Assembly: GCF_000316645.1 (NCBI RefSeq)
Contig: NC_019684.1
Coordinates: 6,087,501-6,151,500, forward strand
Direction of reading: 5' to 3'
Length of the DNA: 64,000 nucleotides
Source: Nostoc sp. PCC 7524
GTDB lineage: Bacteria > Cyanobacteriota > Cyanobacteriia > Cyanobacteriales > Nostocaceae
Part shown: positions 27,596 to 36,768 of the stretch, piece by piece
Numbering within the stretch: position 1 is the first letter of the stretch
How the letters are laid out: every line of letters starts with the position of its first letter
Made by a program: the position numbers and the translations under genes
The notes under the pieces: generated by a model
The model's input: only the letters and a program-made list of their open reading frames with translations
Told to the model about the DNA's origin: nothing
The model's database searches: none

Positions 27596-28396
27596 TCATG
27601 ATTGCTGCAACAGTTCCTGAATTTGATTTGGATTTAATTGCTCGACATTACTTAAAACTACTGCTGCACCTGCTGTTAGCAATGTCTGGGCATAAGCTTC
27701 ACTACGGGCTGGGGTTTCCTGCACATGAGGCGGTAAGATACCAACACCAATCCAATGACGATGAGGTTTTAGTTCTCTAGCCTTGCTGACGGTGTACATA
27801 TCTGCCACAGTATCACCTACGTAGACTATGACTGATGTTGCCTCTAATTGATTCTCTAGTTTGTTAATTGTGGCAAACAGTCCTGTGGGATCTGGTTTAC
27901 CCGGTGCATCTTCCATTGCAATCAATACCGGAGACTGTAAACCCAAACGTTTCTCTAAAACATAGGTAGCAGAAGCACGGGTTGCACCACTGAAAAATCC
28001 CCAGGCTATCTCAGCTTGTGTTAATTGCTCTAAGTAGCTGGGTTGTAATAATAAGGGTTCATCACAAATATATCCCGTCCAATTATGGGGATCTGGGCCG
28101 CGGTAACGGGATTGAAAAAAGGCAACTATAGTTTCGTAGTTCAGTTGTAGTTGTTCGCGAGGCTGGTCTTGGTTGGCAAAGTAGCGATAAATTAATTCCT
28201 GGGATGCTTCCCAATCGTTATTCCAAATCCCTTCTGATTTGAGTTGGTCAATTTCTAGGGATGTGGGACGATAGGCATTGTTAGTAAAATACTCTACCGT
28301 GTCTGCCAACGCCCGACGATAAGAACTGCCAACATCGCGGATAACTCCATCGATATCAAATACAACGATCGCTTTTGTTGATAATTTTGTAGTCAT
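27596..28396 (-). CDS. HAD-superfamily phosphatase-like hydrolase (subfamily IA)
   Basis: A 266-residue HAD protein. Motif I is FDIDGVIRDVG (about 13-23, Asp nucleophile and general acid), motif II is in FSGATRASATYVLEKR (Ser/Thr), the motif III Lys is in EDAPGKPDPTGL, and motif IV is VIYVGDTVADM-like (VIVYVGDTVADMYTV). It resembles the small IA subfamily seen in cyanobacteria and haloarchaea (TIGR01548, from memory). The substrate is unknown. It is the last gene of the minus-strand accessory cluster, 53 bp after the HlyD-type gene, but the ordinary cyanobacterial family suggests it may be a resident gene that the cluster abuts. Confidence 0.85.
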   Translation of the reverse strand: MTTKLSTKAIVVFDIDGVIRDVGSSYRRALADTVEYFTNNAYRPTSLEIDQLKSEGIWNNDWEASQELIYRYFANQDQPREQLQLNYETIVAFFQSRYRGPDPHNWTGYICDEPLLLQPSYLEQLTQAEIAWGFFSGATRASATYVLEKRLGLQSPVLIAMEDAPGKPDPTGLFATINKLENQLEATSVIVYVGDTVADMYTVSKARELKPHRHWIGVGILPPHVQETPARSEAYAQTLLTAGAAVVLSNVEQLNPNQIQELLQQS

Positions 28397-28449
28397 AGAG
28401 TTATTGGCAGCTATAGATTGAGCTAGTATCAGCGTAAGGCATCTTCCAG

Positions 28450-29877
28450 CTAATTACTTTTTTCTGGGTAATCAATAAATACTTTATCGCCTATTTTTAC
28501 CCCTTGAATGATTTGAGTTTGGTTGCCCACAATCACGCCAACTGTAACAGGTTTAAATTTGGGTTTATGATTTTGATCTGGTACGAGAACACCAACCCGT
28601 CCATTTTGGGTTAAAACTGCCACACTGGGGACTACTGTTGCATTGGGAATCTGGTTGCCCAAAAAAGTTAATTCTACATTCATTCCAGATCGGAGTTTAT
28701 CTTTACCAGTATCAATTTGAACTTGTACTTGAAACAAAGTCACATTTTGATTACGTACAGCTTCAGGGGCGATTAATCGTACAGAACCCATAAATACTTG
28801 TTTGGGATAAGCATCACTGGTGATTTCTACTTTCTGCCCCAGTTGAATTTGATTAATATCTGCCTCTGGGACTTCAGCGAGAATTTCTAAGCCTGCGGCT
28901 AAAGCTACTATGGAGGTGGAAGTGGCAGAGGCACTACTAGAAGCCGAGGTAGTAGGCGTTACAAAAGCTCCAGGATCAGCATAACGCTGCGTAATTAAAC
29001 CAGCAAAAGGCGATCGCACCACAGTATCTCTAGCTCGTGCTTTTACAGTCTGTAATTGGGCATAAGCTTCATCAACCGCAGCCTGTGCCTGTGCAATCAT
29101 TTCCGGTCTAGTGCCATTCTGTAGCTGCTGTAGTGCATATCTAGCTTCTGTGACTGCGGCGGTAGCTTTGATAATTTCTTGATGGCGCGGACCATTAATT
29201 AATTGCGTCAAATGGTATTGTAACTGTTTGACGTTGGCTTCCAAATGATGTTCTTCCGATAAAGCTTCATCCAGTTTATCCTGAGCAATTGCTCCTTGAG
29301 CTACTAAGTATTCATATCGTTTGACTCTTTTTTGTGCCAACTCTTTTTTTACTTGCACTGCTTCCAATTGGGCTTGTGCTTGGCCGATTTCTTCAATACG
29401 GCTACCAGTTTGAAGTTGAGTTAAAGAACTTTCAGCTTGAGTTAAACGAGAACGGGCTTGAGCGATTTCTTCAGGCAGATTGCCAGCTTTTAGTTCTGCA
29501 AGGCGGGCTTGTAAACGATTCAGGTTAGCTTGAGCTTGCATAACCTGACTTTGGATCTCCTCATCTTCCATGCGAGCAATGATGTCACCTTGCTTGAGGT
29601 AGTCTCCTTGTTTGACATATATTTTAGCTAAACGACCAGCAGTTTTAGGGCTGATATTAACTGTTTGATTTGGTCTAACCCTGCCGTTGACTTGCACCTG
29701 CACTGTTAAGGTTTGAGAAGTTACTGCTGTTACTAAATTACTAATATCTACTACTTGGCTAGTAGTATAGCGAGAAACTAAATAAGTTGTCGCACCCATG
29801 CCTAATATAGCCGCAGCGACTACGCTAACAATTTTAGGAACAGGTAACTTAACTTGATTAATTAGGGGAATTTGCAT
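28450..29877 (-). CDS. HlyD/MacA-type membrane fusion (adaptor) protein
   Basis: A 475-residue periplasmic adaptor with one N-terminal transmembrane helix (about 15-35). Next come a split lipoyl/barrel-sandwich domain (VNISPKTAGRLAKIYVKQGDYLKQGD and TVVRSPFAGLITQRYADPG) and a long coiled-coil hairpin with three similar repeats (about 95-275, Gln/Ala/Glu-rich with ELKAGNLPEEIAQ, LQTGSRIEEIGQ, LQNGTRPEMIAQ). A beta-barrel and membrane-proximal domain follow. Such adaptors bridge an inner-membrane ABC permease to TolC (compare MacA and DevB). The partner permease is the next gene upstream, now separated by a MITE-like repeat. The ATPase is not in the cluster. Confidence 0.92.
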   Translation of the reverse strand: MQIPLINQVKLPVPKIVSVVAAAILGMGATTYLVSRYTTSQVVDISNLVTAVTSQTLTVQVQVNGRVRPNQTVNISPKTAGRLAKIYVKQGDYLKQGDIIARMEDEEIQSQVMQAQANLNRLQARLAELKAGNLPEEIAQARSRLTQAESSLTQLQTGSRIEEIGQAQAQLEAVQVKKELAQKRVKRYEYLVAQGAIAQDKLDEALSEEHHLEANVKQLQYHLTQLINGPRHQEIIKATAAVTEARYALQQLQNGTRPEMIAQAQAAVDEAYAQLQTVKARARDTVVRSPFAGLITQRYADPGAFVTPTTSASSSASATSTSIVALAAGLEILAEVPEADINQIQLGQKVEITSDAYPKQVFMGSVRLIAPEAVRNQNVTLFQVQVQIDTGKDKLRSGMNVELTFLGNQIPNATVVPSVAVLTQNGRVGVLVPDQNHKPKFKPVTVGVIVGNQTQIIQGVKIGDKVFIDYPEKSN

Positions 29878-29898
29878 TCTTTTTTTGATAAAAAAATT

Positions 29899-30054
29899 TA
29901 TATAGGACTCGTATTTGATTTCTGTTGGCGTAGCCTGCGCTAGCGCATAAAAAACTCAGTACACCCCTACTCTCTCCTTTCCTATTGCCTATTGCCTATT
30001 GCCTATTGCCTGGCTACGCAGATAATTTTAGAAATCAAAGCGGATTCCTATATA
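29899..30054. mobile_element. MITE-like element between permease and adaptor genes
   Basis: Terminal inverted repeats of 25 bp with a 6-bp mismatched centre: TATATAGGA-6-TTTGATTTCT (29899-29923) against AGAAATCAAA-6-TCCTATATA (30030-30054). The interior carries a GGCGTAGCCTGCGCTAGCGC palindromic patch and an ATTGCCT heptamer array (about 29983-30011). It ends 5 bp from the permease stop, so insertion probably lengthened an originally short intergenic spacer. No clear target duplication. Confidence 0.7.
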
Positions 30055-30059
30055 ATCGT

Positions 30060-31277
30060 CTAACTGTTGCGTAGAGCCACAATTGAGTCGAGTTTGGCAG
30101 CTTGCCGAGCCGGAAACACGCCAAAAAATAGCCCAATACCACCGGATACACAAGTAGCTAGAGTAATAGCGATCGCTGAATTTCTCACTTGTAAGGGAGT
30201 AAAGGCTGCTATGAGCAAATTTCCGCTAATTCCTGTCAATATACCTACTATTCCTCCAGTCACAGAGAGAATTACAGATTCAATTAAAAATTGCATTAAA
30301 ATATCTTGAGAAGTTGCGCCAATTGCCTTACGTAAGCCAATTTCTGGGGTACGTTCACTGACAGAAATCAGCATAATATTCATGATGCCTATCCCTCCTA
30401 CCAGTAGGGAGATACTAGCGATCGCTGCCAACATTAAAGTTATAGCCCCTGTGACTTGATTGGCAGTTTTCAGTAAATCTTTTTGACTCTGCACCATAAA
30501 ACCATTTGTACGAGTCGAATTTCGGCGATTCCGTAATAAGTTTTCTACTTGAAATTGAGCTGCTTTTACCCTAGTTTCATCTTGAGCCGAGAGAGAAATA
30601 AAAGATAATTGTATTCCATAGGGAGATGTTCGCCCAATAATTTGATGAGCAAGAGTAGTGATAGGTATCATAGCTACATCATCTAAGTTAGTGCCTAAAA
30701 CCGAGCCTTTGGGTTGCATAACTCCAATGACTAAAAAACTCAGGTTTTTAATTCTTACCCTTTCACCAATAGGGTTTTGATGTTTAAATAACTTCGCTGC
30801 TAAATCGGGACCTAAAACCACAACTCGGCCATTTCTTTTTAAATCTAAGTCTCTAAAAAACTGTCCTTGGGCAACATCAAAACTACGTACTGATATATAT
30901 TCTGGCGTGGTTCCAATCACACGAGTTTGCACATTTCTATTTCCATAACTTGCTAGTTCTAGCGATTGGATTTCTGGTGCAACGGCTTTCACCGCAGGGA
31001 CTTGGTTAGCGATCGCCAAAGCATCTGCTAGCACTAAAGTTCTCGGTCTTTGATTGGTGACTCCCCAAGCATCGCTGGTTTCAGGTACTACAAATAAAAC
31101 GTTTGTTCCTAAAGATGCAAATTGTTCAGTAGCTAAATTTTGGGTTCCTTCTCCCACACCTACTAAAGCAATAACTGAAGCATTACCAATAACTATGCCT
31201 AGCATGGTCAGACTACTACGGAGTTTATTACTTAAGAGTGTTTGCACTGACATTTTGAAGTAATCGAAGGTTCTCAT
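30060..31277 (-). CDS. MacB/FtsX-type ABC transporter permease
   Basis: 405 residues with the MacB-type layout: one N-terminal transmembrane helix (about 20-42, LTMLGIVIGNASVIALVGVG), a large periplasmic domain (about 45-275) and three C-terminal helices (about 280-400) containing GGIGIMNIMLISVSERTPEIGLRKAIGA, the conserved FtsX signature. It has no nucleotide-binding domain, so a separate ATPase is needed and none is encoded nearby. Its start is 5 bp after the stop of the M50-like gene, indicating co-transcription. With the HlyD-type protein it would form a tripartite exporter (the MacAB and DevBCA style) for the product of the cluster. Confidence 0.92.
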   Translation of the reverse strand: MRTFDYFKMSVQTLLSNKLRSSLTMLGIVIGNASVIALVGVGEGTQNLATEQFASLGTNVLFVVPETSDAWGVTNQRPRTLVLADALAIANQVPAVKAVAPEIQSLELASYGNRNVQTRVIGTTPEYISVRSFDVAQGQFFRDLDLKRNGRVVVLGPDLAAKLFKHQNPIGERVRIKNLSFLVIGVMQPKGSVLGTNLDDVAMIPITTLAHQIIGRTSPYGIQLSFISLSAQDETRVKAAQFQVENLLRNRRNSTRTNGFMVQSQKDLLKTANQVTGAITLMLAAIASISLLVGGIGIMNIMLISVSERTPEIGLRKAIGATSQDILMQFLIESVILSVTGGIVGILTGISGNLLIAAFTPLQVRNSAIAITLATCVSGGIGLFFGVFPARQAAKLDSIVALRNS

Positions 31278-31282
31278 GGCGA

Positions 31283-32482
31283 TTATTTAGGCTTTTTTTT
31301 AGTAAATAAAGTGATTCGTAAAAGTTTAGTTAAATAAGATAGCATCAAGATGCTAATAACAATTACGACGGTAGAACTCATAAAAGACTGTAAAATTTTG
31401 ATATCGATTACAGGAGGCCAACGCCAAAAATGAGATACTAAATCATTAACTAATGATGGATATTTCCATAATTCCTGCCAGAATATGGGAATTACTACCC
31501 ATAAAAAATAGCCCCAAATAATAAAACTCAAAATTGTGTAAATCATTAAAATCCCCATTACCCAAATCGGCCAGGGAAATGATTTCACTTTGCGACGATG
31601 GCATCGATCAAGATAATGACGAAAAATACGTAATGGTTGTTGACTGAGATTAGTTACACCCAAAGTATCAGCCATTACCCAGTAACCATCAAATTTAAAA
31701 ATTGGGTTGAGAGTAAACAAACAACTACCAGCAATCATAATGAGTGCTAGTTTTAGGGGTACCCAACCAGTTAAGCTGTAGGCAACAACATATATAGCTG
31801 CAAAGATTAATTGGAAAAATACTCCTGCTACATCAACAATTACTCTTTGCCAACGTTTTAACCTCCAAGCATCGCTAACATCGCTGTAGAACGCAGGCCA
31901 AATTAAGTAAAGAGTAAAACCGATGTCACTAGGTTCTGCTCCATAACGCGCACAAGCACTAGCATGACCTAGTTCGTGCATCATTAATGAAGCAAAGAAT
32001 AATAAGTAACTCCATAAAAAACCCGTGACAGAGGTATCAATGTGGAAGTCATGTTGTGGAGCGATCGCTGCACTTACAGCCATAGCTAATAATAGACAAC
32101 AGGCTACAGGCCAATAAAATGCGATAGAAAGATAAGCCGCAATAGAATTAACTATCGCCTTGGGTAATATAGTGAAGCGGAAAAAATAAGGCGACGCTTT
32201 GCGATGGGAATTTTGTTCAATCTTAGTAATTCGCTCAATGACATCGTTGTAAGCCGTCTCTACTTGATCTGAGGATATATACTTGCCTGATTGACTGAGT
32301 ATTTCCGCTAAAGACTCAAAGGAGATGCCTAAACTACGCTGCTGTAATAAATAATATGAGGTAGGCGAAAGTCTAATATAAGTCAGATTGTGACCTACTG
32401 CTAGCAAATACACTGGTTGCCCTTCAGAGGTATCAACAACTAGACGTTCCTGGAGTCCTTGTAGTGTCTGTAGTTCTTTCAT
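31283..32482 (-). CDS. M50-like polytopic zinc protease with N-terminal PqqD-like segment
   Basis: 399 residues from ATG (MKELQTLQGLQERLV); a TTG six codons upstream is a weaker start. Residues about 10-95 look like a PqqD/RiPP-recognition-type winged helix (IRLSPTSYYLLQQRSLGISFESLAEILS). The membrane part contains the zinc motif MMHELGHASACARYG (HExxH) and the second metal ligand region NPIFKFDGYWVMADTLG, with at least six hydrophobic segments. Such YydH-like M50 proteins occur in ribosomal-peptide clusters and are thought to process or export the peptide. The pairing with a radical SAM enzyme and precursor here supports that role. Confidence 0.85.
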   Translation of the reverse strand: MKELQTLQGLQERLVVDTSEGQPVYLLAVGHNLTYIRLSPTSYYLLQQRSLGISFESLAEILSQSGKYISSDQVETAYNDVIERITKIEQNSHRKASPYFFRFTILPKAIVNSIAAYLSIAFYWPVACCLLLAMAVSAAIAPQHDFHIDTSVTGFLWSYLLFFASLMMHELGHASACARYGAEPSDIGFTLYLIWPAFYSDVSDAWRLKRWQRVIVDVAGVFFQLIFAAIYVVAYSLTGWVPLKLALIMIAGSCLFTLNPIFKFDGYWVMADTLGVTNLSQQPLRIFRHYLDRCHRRKVKSFPWPIWVMGILMIYTILSFIIWGYFLWVVIPIFWQELWKYPSLVNDLVSHFWRWPPVIDIKILQSFMSSTVVIVISILMLSYLTKLLRITLFTKKKPK

Positions 32483-32535
32483 AGATTCACTCTGAAGCAA
32501 CAGGGGTTTAGAGAAGAAAAACTAATAATTAATAA

Positions 32536-33771
32536 CTAATAATTATTCATTACCAATTTCAGACTTGGTACTTGAGATTGAAGATGATTTTTTCCTTTTG
32601 GACTGGTAATGGCGAGTTTAATTAATAAGTCGGCAGCTTGTTCACAACCATTTACTTTGCTAAATGCCTGTTGTAATACTTGAGAATTTTGTTGGATTTG
32701 TCGGCAGTTTAAGAGTTGGTGAACAGCTTGTTCTATGGTTTGATTTGTAATATGATTAGGCGATAAACAAATAGCAATTCCGGCGGTTTGGCAACGTTCA
32801 GCAATTTCTTCAGTACCACTACCATTAGGTATTAACAAACTAGGCACACCATGTTTAATTGCTCCCAAAACAGTAGTTGTATGCCCACTAGAAATCACTG
32901 CTTTGGCATAGGGTAGTATAAGTCCTTGGGGAATATGGTCACGCACCAAGAAGTTTTGTGGTATTTCACCTAGTTCGCTATCCATACGGCTAACTACAGC
33001 AACTACTCGCACTGGTAAGTTAGCTAATACCTCAACTAAGTTTGGCCAAAATCCAGGTTTGCCAAAAGATCTGCCTGGTTGGACATAAATTATCTGTTCA
33101 CCAGAAGCGATCGCATCATTAAGCCAATTCATCAAATCTGGATCAAACACAGGCGGTTCCCACAGACAATCCCCAATTAAATGTACTTTTTCTGGTAGTT
33201 GATCTACATCTGGTTCTAATTCAGGAAGACTTTGTAACAAGAAAAGATCACCCAATAAGGGTGTATCTCTATAGTTGCAATGGATCGACGGTAAACTCCA
33301 GAGTTGACGATTGAGATTATAGAGTTTCATCATCTCTTCATACCGCCACAGCAGCCGCGCTTCTGTTTCTGAAATAGGGGGACGTTCTAGAACAGATGTA
33401 GAAGTAGGTAACAGATAAGCCGCACCACCTAAAATACAGATTGGTAGATTATATAGTTCACCAACAATGAGTACACCCAGAGTTAATTGATGTGTTACCA
33501 ATACGTCAGGTGCAAATTGATCCAGAGCATACTGGATATGTTTAATTTGCATCGATACACCTATCGGTTTAGCCCATACTCCTACCTGGAAACTAGCACC
33601 ATCCTGATTAGTTCGGGGAATCCGCTCTAATCCTGCTTGTTGTAAAATCCCACTAAAAGCAATATCTGTAACAAAAGCTACTTGGTGTTTTCTGCGTTTG
33701 AGTATTTGAGCAATGCCTATGGACGGATAAACAAAACCATGACTGGCTAATGGGCAGAACAAAAATTTCAT
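32536..33771 (-). CDS. GT1/UGT-like glycosyltransferase
   Basis: 411 residues of the MGT/EryCIII-like GT-B fold. The N-terminal acceptor domain starts MKFLFCPLASHGFVYPSIGIAQILKRRKHQV; the C-terminal donor domain has YVQPGRSFG and SSGHTTTVLGAIKHGVPSLL followed by GTEEIAERCQTAGIA, corresponding to the nucleotide-sugar-binding region. Family members glycosylate small lipophilic acceptors such as macrolides, carotenoids and terpenoids. The ATG overlaps the stop of the CPBP gene (ATGA, 33768-33771), showing translational coupling. The likely acceptor is the cluster's terpenoid or modified peptide; this is inference. Confidence 0.88.
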   Translation of the reverse strand: MKFLFCPLASHGFVYPSIGIAQILKRRKHQVAFVTDIAFSGILQQAGLERIPRTNQDGASFQVGVWAKPIGVSMQIKHIQYALDQFAPDVLVTHQLTLGVLIVGELYNLPICILGGAAYLLPTSTSVLERPPISETEARLLWRYEEMMKLYNLNRQLWSLPSIHCNYRDTPLLGDLFLLQSLPELEPDVDQLPEKVHLIGDCLWEPPVFDPDLMNWLNDAIASGEQIIYVQPGRSFGKPGFWPNLVEVLANLPVRVVAVVSRMDSELGEIPQNFLVRDHIPQGLILPYAKAVISSGHTTTVLGAIKHGVPSLLIPNGSGTEEIAERCQTAGIAICLSPNHITNQTIEQAVHQLLNCRQIQQNSQVLQQAFSKVNGCEQAADLLIKLAITSPKGKNHLQSQVPSLKLVMNNY

Positions 33772-34565
33772 AGCTCATATCTCCTGGTCCCATACTTGCC
33801 AAAATTTTTATTCAAAGCGATGGTAAAAAACAAAACATCCACAACAATAGCTGTGATAGTGTAAACCAGCTCTGTCTTAGCACTGAGGTCTTGGGGAACA
33901 ACCAAAAATCTAGTAAACAGCAGATTTTGTAAGCCGTGGCTGAGAATGGCAGGATATACACTACCAGTACGGATACGAATCCCACACCAGGCTAAACCAT
34001 CAGCAATGAACAAAGGAATCCATAGCGGTTCACCTAAAGATAAATGCAGCAAACCAAATAATAGGGAACTAATTACGGCAGCTACTATCGGGCGTGAAAT
34101 CTGAGCTTGTATTCCAGTGTAGAGTAAGCCTCGAAAGTGAATTTCCTCCGCAGCTGCATTTACCAATACAAAGAATAGTAAATCTGAGATAACTACTGGC
34201 AATGGAAAATAGCTGATATTGACAGGCAAAAATGCTATCCAAATAATTGACCGCAGCACCAAAAATAACAATGCCCAAGTAAAATCTGATAATTTGGGGA
34301 TACCTTTAAGGCCACAACTGGTCAAGCCGTAAAAACGATGAATGAGATACAGACTGACTAACAACTCTCCTGCATATATGCTTAGTGGCAAAGATAAACC
34401 GCTTTGATGCAGTAAATAAGGTGGGAGAGCTAAAATAGCACTTCCCAATAAGGGCAGTAAGAAAAGTATGCTGATATGCCCAATTTTCTGTAAACCATGA
34501 TGTTTTTCTGACTGAGTTACTGACATAGGATAGCTATTTGATTTTGAGTAATTGGCCAGCTTCAC
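33768..34565 (-). CDS. CPBP-family (CAAX prenyl protease-type) intramembrane protease
   Basis: 265 residues with about seven hydrophobic helices. Conserved CPBP motifs: NAAAEEIHFRGLLYTGIQ (EExxxR), LLFGLLHLSLG (His) and AILSHGLQNLLF (His). The GTG start at 34565 directly follows the TAA of the terpene-cyclase-like gene (zero spacing); an in-frame ATG at 34526 is an alternative. In eukaryotes this family trims prenylated CAAX proteins, and in bacteria it appears in peptide-antibiotic processing and immunity. Here it may cut the leader, protect the producer, or act on a prenylated product. Confidence 0.88.
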   Translation of the reverse strand: MKLANYSKSNSYPMSVTQSEKHHGLQKIGHISILFLLPLLGSAILALPPYLLHQSGLSLPLSIYAGELLVSLYLIHRFYGLTSCGLKGIPKLSDFTWALLFLVLRSIIWIAFLPVNISYFPLPVVISDLLFFVLVNAAAEEIHFRGLLYTGIQAQISRPIVAAVISSLLFGLLHLSLGEPLWIPLFIADGLAWCGIRIRTGSVYPAILSHGLQNLLFTRFLVVPQDLSAKTELVYTITAIVVDVLFFTIALNKNFGKYGTRRYEL

Positions 34566-36614
34566 TTATGCACAGTCATTGCTGATTAGTTGATGCCACA
34601 ATAAGGCCGCTTTCAATACAAAGGCGGTAGTAACGGTACTGCTGCCATAAGAAAGGACTTGAAGCACTTTACCAGTAGCGCGACCGAGTTCCATCCGAAT
34701 CAACTGACAATTTGGCCAAGCTTGGTCACTATTCTGGCTACTCTGGAGATATGTGAGTGCTTTTTGTGCTATTGTGCGATCGCTAGCAACGCTACCAGAT
34801 TTTTGCACCACTGCTAAACCCAACAAAGATAATGCAGTATTGAGGGCATCACTCTCATCATTCAAACCCCAACCACCATCAGCCAATTGACTGTGGTGTA
34901 AAAAGTTTAAGGCACGGGCAATAGCAGGTGATTTGGGTTTAGCAATAGCCAATAGCCTTAAACAGACATAGGTGCCATAATACGGGCCGTGATACCAAGT
35001 ACTCAGCCAACTACCATCGGGTTGCTGTTGAGATTCTATGTAATTCACCCCTTGAGTAATGTTTTCAGCAAAACGCCCGTGATCAAATAGAGTCAGTGCA
35101 TAAAATAAATTGGCAATCACATCGGTGTCTGAACCAGTTCCCCAAGCGCATTTGATAAACTCAGCTTGGCGTTCCTGTTCTGGTGTTAAGTTGGTAGTAG
35201 GTACTAACCAAGTCTCAAATGAACCATCATCGTGGCTACAATCTTTGAGAAGTACATCTAGGGGAGCTTCACAATATTTTTCTACTGCTGTCTGATGACC
35301 AGCACGTAAAAAAACTTGCATTACCTGTGCTAAATCATCAGCATCTGGTGGTAATTCTGGCAAATCTGGGAAGTAACTCCAACCACCTACTCCTGTAGTG
35401 CATTGGCGACTAAGTAAGTAGTTGACCTCTTTATCTAAGATTGGTTGCAATAATTGGCCCGGGCTGATATTCGCATCGCATAAAGCATCAGCAATTAATG
35501 CCCGTTGAAAAACATCACCATACTGATACTCTTTTTCTGCACTGAAACCTTGATCATGAGCAAATTCCATGATGTGTCGTGCTTCACCAAAACCCAGTTG
35601 CCATTGTTTGACAACGAAGCGTACCCCATCCCACGCTATTTGTTGCCACTGACTCTGTGCAGGTGGCAATGTGAAAACAAACTTAGATTCTGCACGTACA
35701 CGCTGTAAATTTCTACTAATAATTTGGTTAATATCATCAAGGAGAGCCTGACACTTGCGGCGTAGCTTGGCAGTGATATTCCACCAGAGAAGGTTCGGTA
35801 AATCAGCTTTGAGTATTTCTGCATCCTCAAGAAACTGTAGCGACATCTCTAAGAGATATGTAGCATGACCACCATAATAAACTTCCCGTTCTAATTGCTT
35901 TTTGAGTAGTTCTAATTCTTGCTGTGTACCATGAACTGGCCACTCTTTCAAGAGACGAGACAACAGTAAGGAGGGAATTTGACACCGTAAATCATCTTTC
36001 CAATCCAGCAGATCATCTAGCATTTGATTGGCAAGATAGAAGTGATCAATTGATGCCGTCAATGGAATTAAGAGTTCATCGTTTTGTGCTAGTTCTACTA
36101 ATCCTGCGATTGTACACTTAGCTACACCTGTTTTGCCTTTAATAATTTCAATTGCCAGTGCTTGTGTATATTCAGACCAATGGCGTTTCCCTAATGCAAA
36201 ATATTGCTCCTGAAGACAAGCGTCGGTATAACCTGCATAATAATTACGAAAGCGGCTCCAAAAGCTAGCATTTGGTAGAAACAACTGCTGTAGGAGTTGG
36301 TAAGCTTCAAATTGCATTGCTTGCATACCTAAAATTCTCTCTGCCTCTGGATAGGCAACTGCTAGAGAATCCATCATCTTGTCGCATAAAACCAATGAAC
36401 TGGCAAATATCTGACCGGCAGATGTTAAGTATTCCAATTGAGTAGGTGTGATTCCCACAAAAGCACTGATAAACAGTTCAGGAAAGTAATCACAAATGTT
36501 TTCCCGTTCATTAGTTAAGGTTTCGATATAAATTCCACTCGGCCAATACTCTCGCAAAAAGTTTCTAGCAGGAGTGACCGCGCTTGTATCTTGTCGAATA
36601 AACAATGTATCCAT
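34566..36614 (-). CDS. Fusion of prenyl-synthase-like (class I) and terpene-cyclase-like (class II) domains
   Basis: 682 residues. The N-terminal about 300 are helical with a polyprenyl-synthase pattern: LVLCDKMMDSLA (first Asp-rich motif degenerate, DKMMD for DDxxD), KGKTGVAKCTIAGL (KTA-like), and an intact second motif NQMLDDLLDWKDD (about 193-205). The C-terminal about 350 resemble squalene-hopene/class II cyclase betagamma domains, with QW-type repeats (VGGWSYFPD, QQPDGSW, LADGGWGLNDESD) and the catalytic-acid motif DADDLA (DxDD). The first motif's lysine may hamper chain elongation, so the class I domain could be a cyclase, a prenyltransferase or structural. Its stop abuts the CPBP start. 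A gap of 210 bp separates it from the precursor gene. Confidence 0.8.
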   Translation of the reverse strand: MDTLFIRQDTSAVTPARNFLREYWPSGIYIETLTNERENICDYFPELFISAFVGITPTQLEYLTSAGQIFASSLVLCDKMMDSLAVAYPEAERILGMQAMQFEAYQLLQQLFLPNASFWSRFRNYYAGYTDACLQEQYFALGKRHWSEYTQALAIEIIKGKTGVAKCTIAGLVELAQNDELLIPLTASIDHFYLANQMLDDLLDWKDDLRCQIPSLLLSRLLKEWPVHGTQQELELLKKQLEREVYYGGHATYLLEMSLQFLEDAEILKADLPNLLWWNITAKLRRKCQALLDDINQIISRNLQRVRAESKFVFTLPPAQSQWQQIAWDGVRFVVKQWQLGFGEARHIMEFAHDQGFSAEKEYQYGDVFQRALIADALCDANISPGQLLQPILDKEVNYLLSRQCTTGVGGWSYFPDLPELPPDADDLAQVMQVFLRAGHQTAVEKYCEAPLDVLLKDCSHDDGSFETWLVPTTNLTPEQERQAEFIKCAWGTGSDTDVIANLFYALTLFDHGRFAENITQGVNYIESQQQPDGSWLSTWYHGPYYGTYVCLRLLAIAKPKSPAIARALNFLHHSQLADGGWGLNDESDALNTALSLLGLAVVQKSGSVASDRTIAQKALTYLQSSQNSDQAWPNCQLIRMELGRATGKVLQVLSYGSSTVTTAFVLKAALLWHQLISNDCA

Positions 36615-36768
36615 TGTTTTAAAAATCTGATAAATTTAAATTGGGTGTCTTCAGTAGTAAATTAAGAAAAAAATTGTATATGCAGTACCGTCACTTCATC
36701 TATTGCTGTGTTGGTTTTTCCCGATGACTGCACTGCACATACATTACTTTTGTCAGTTAGGTATACAA

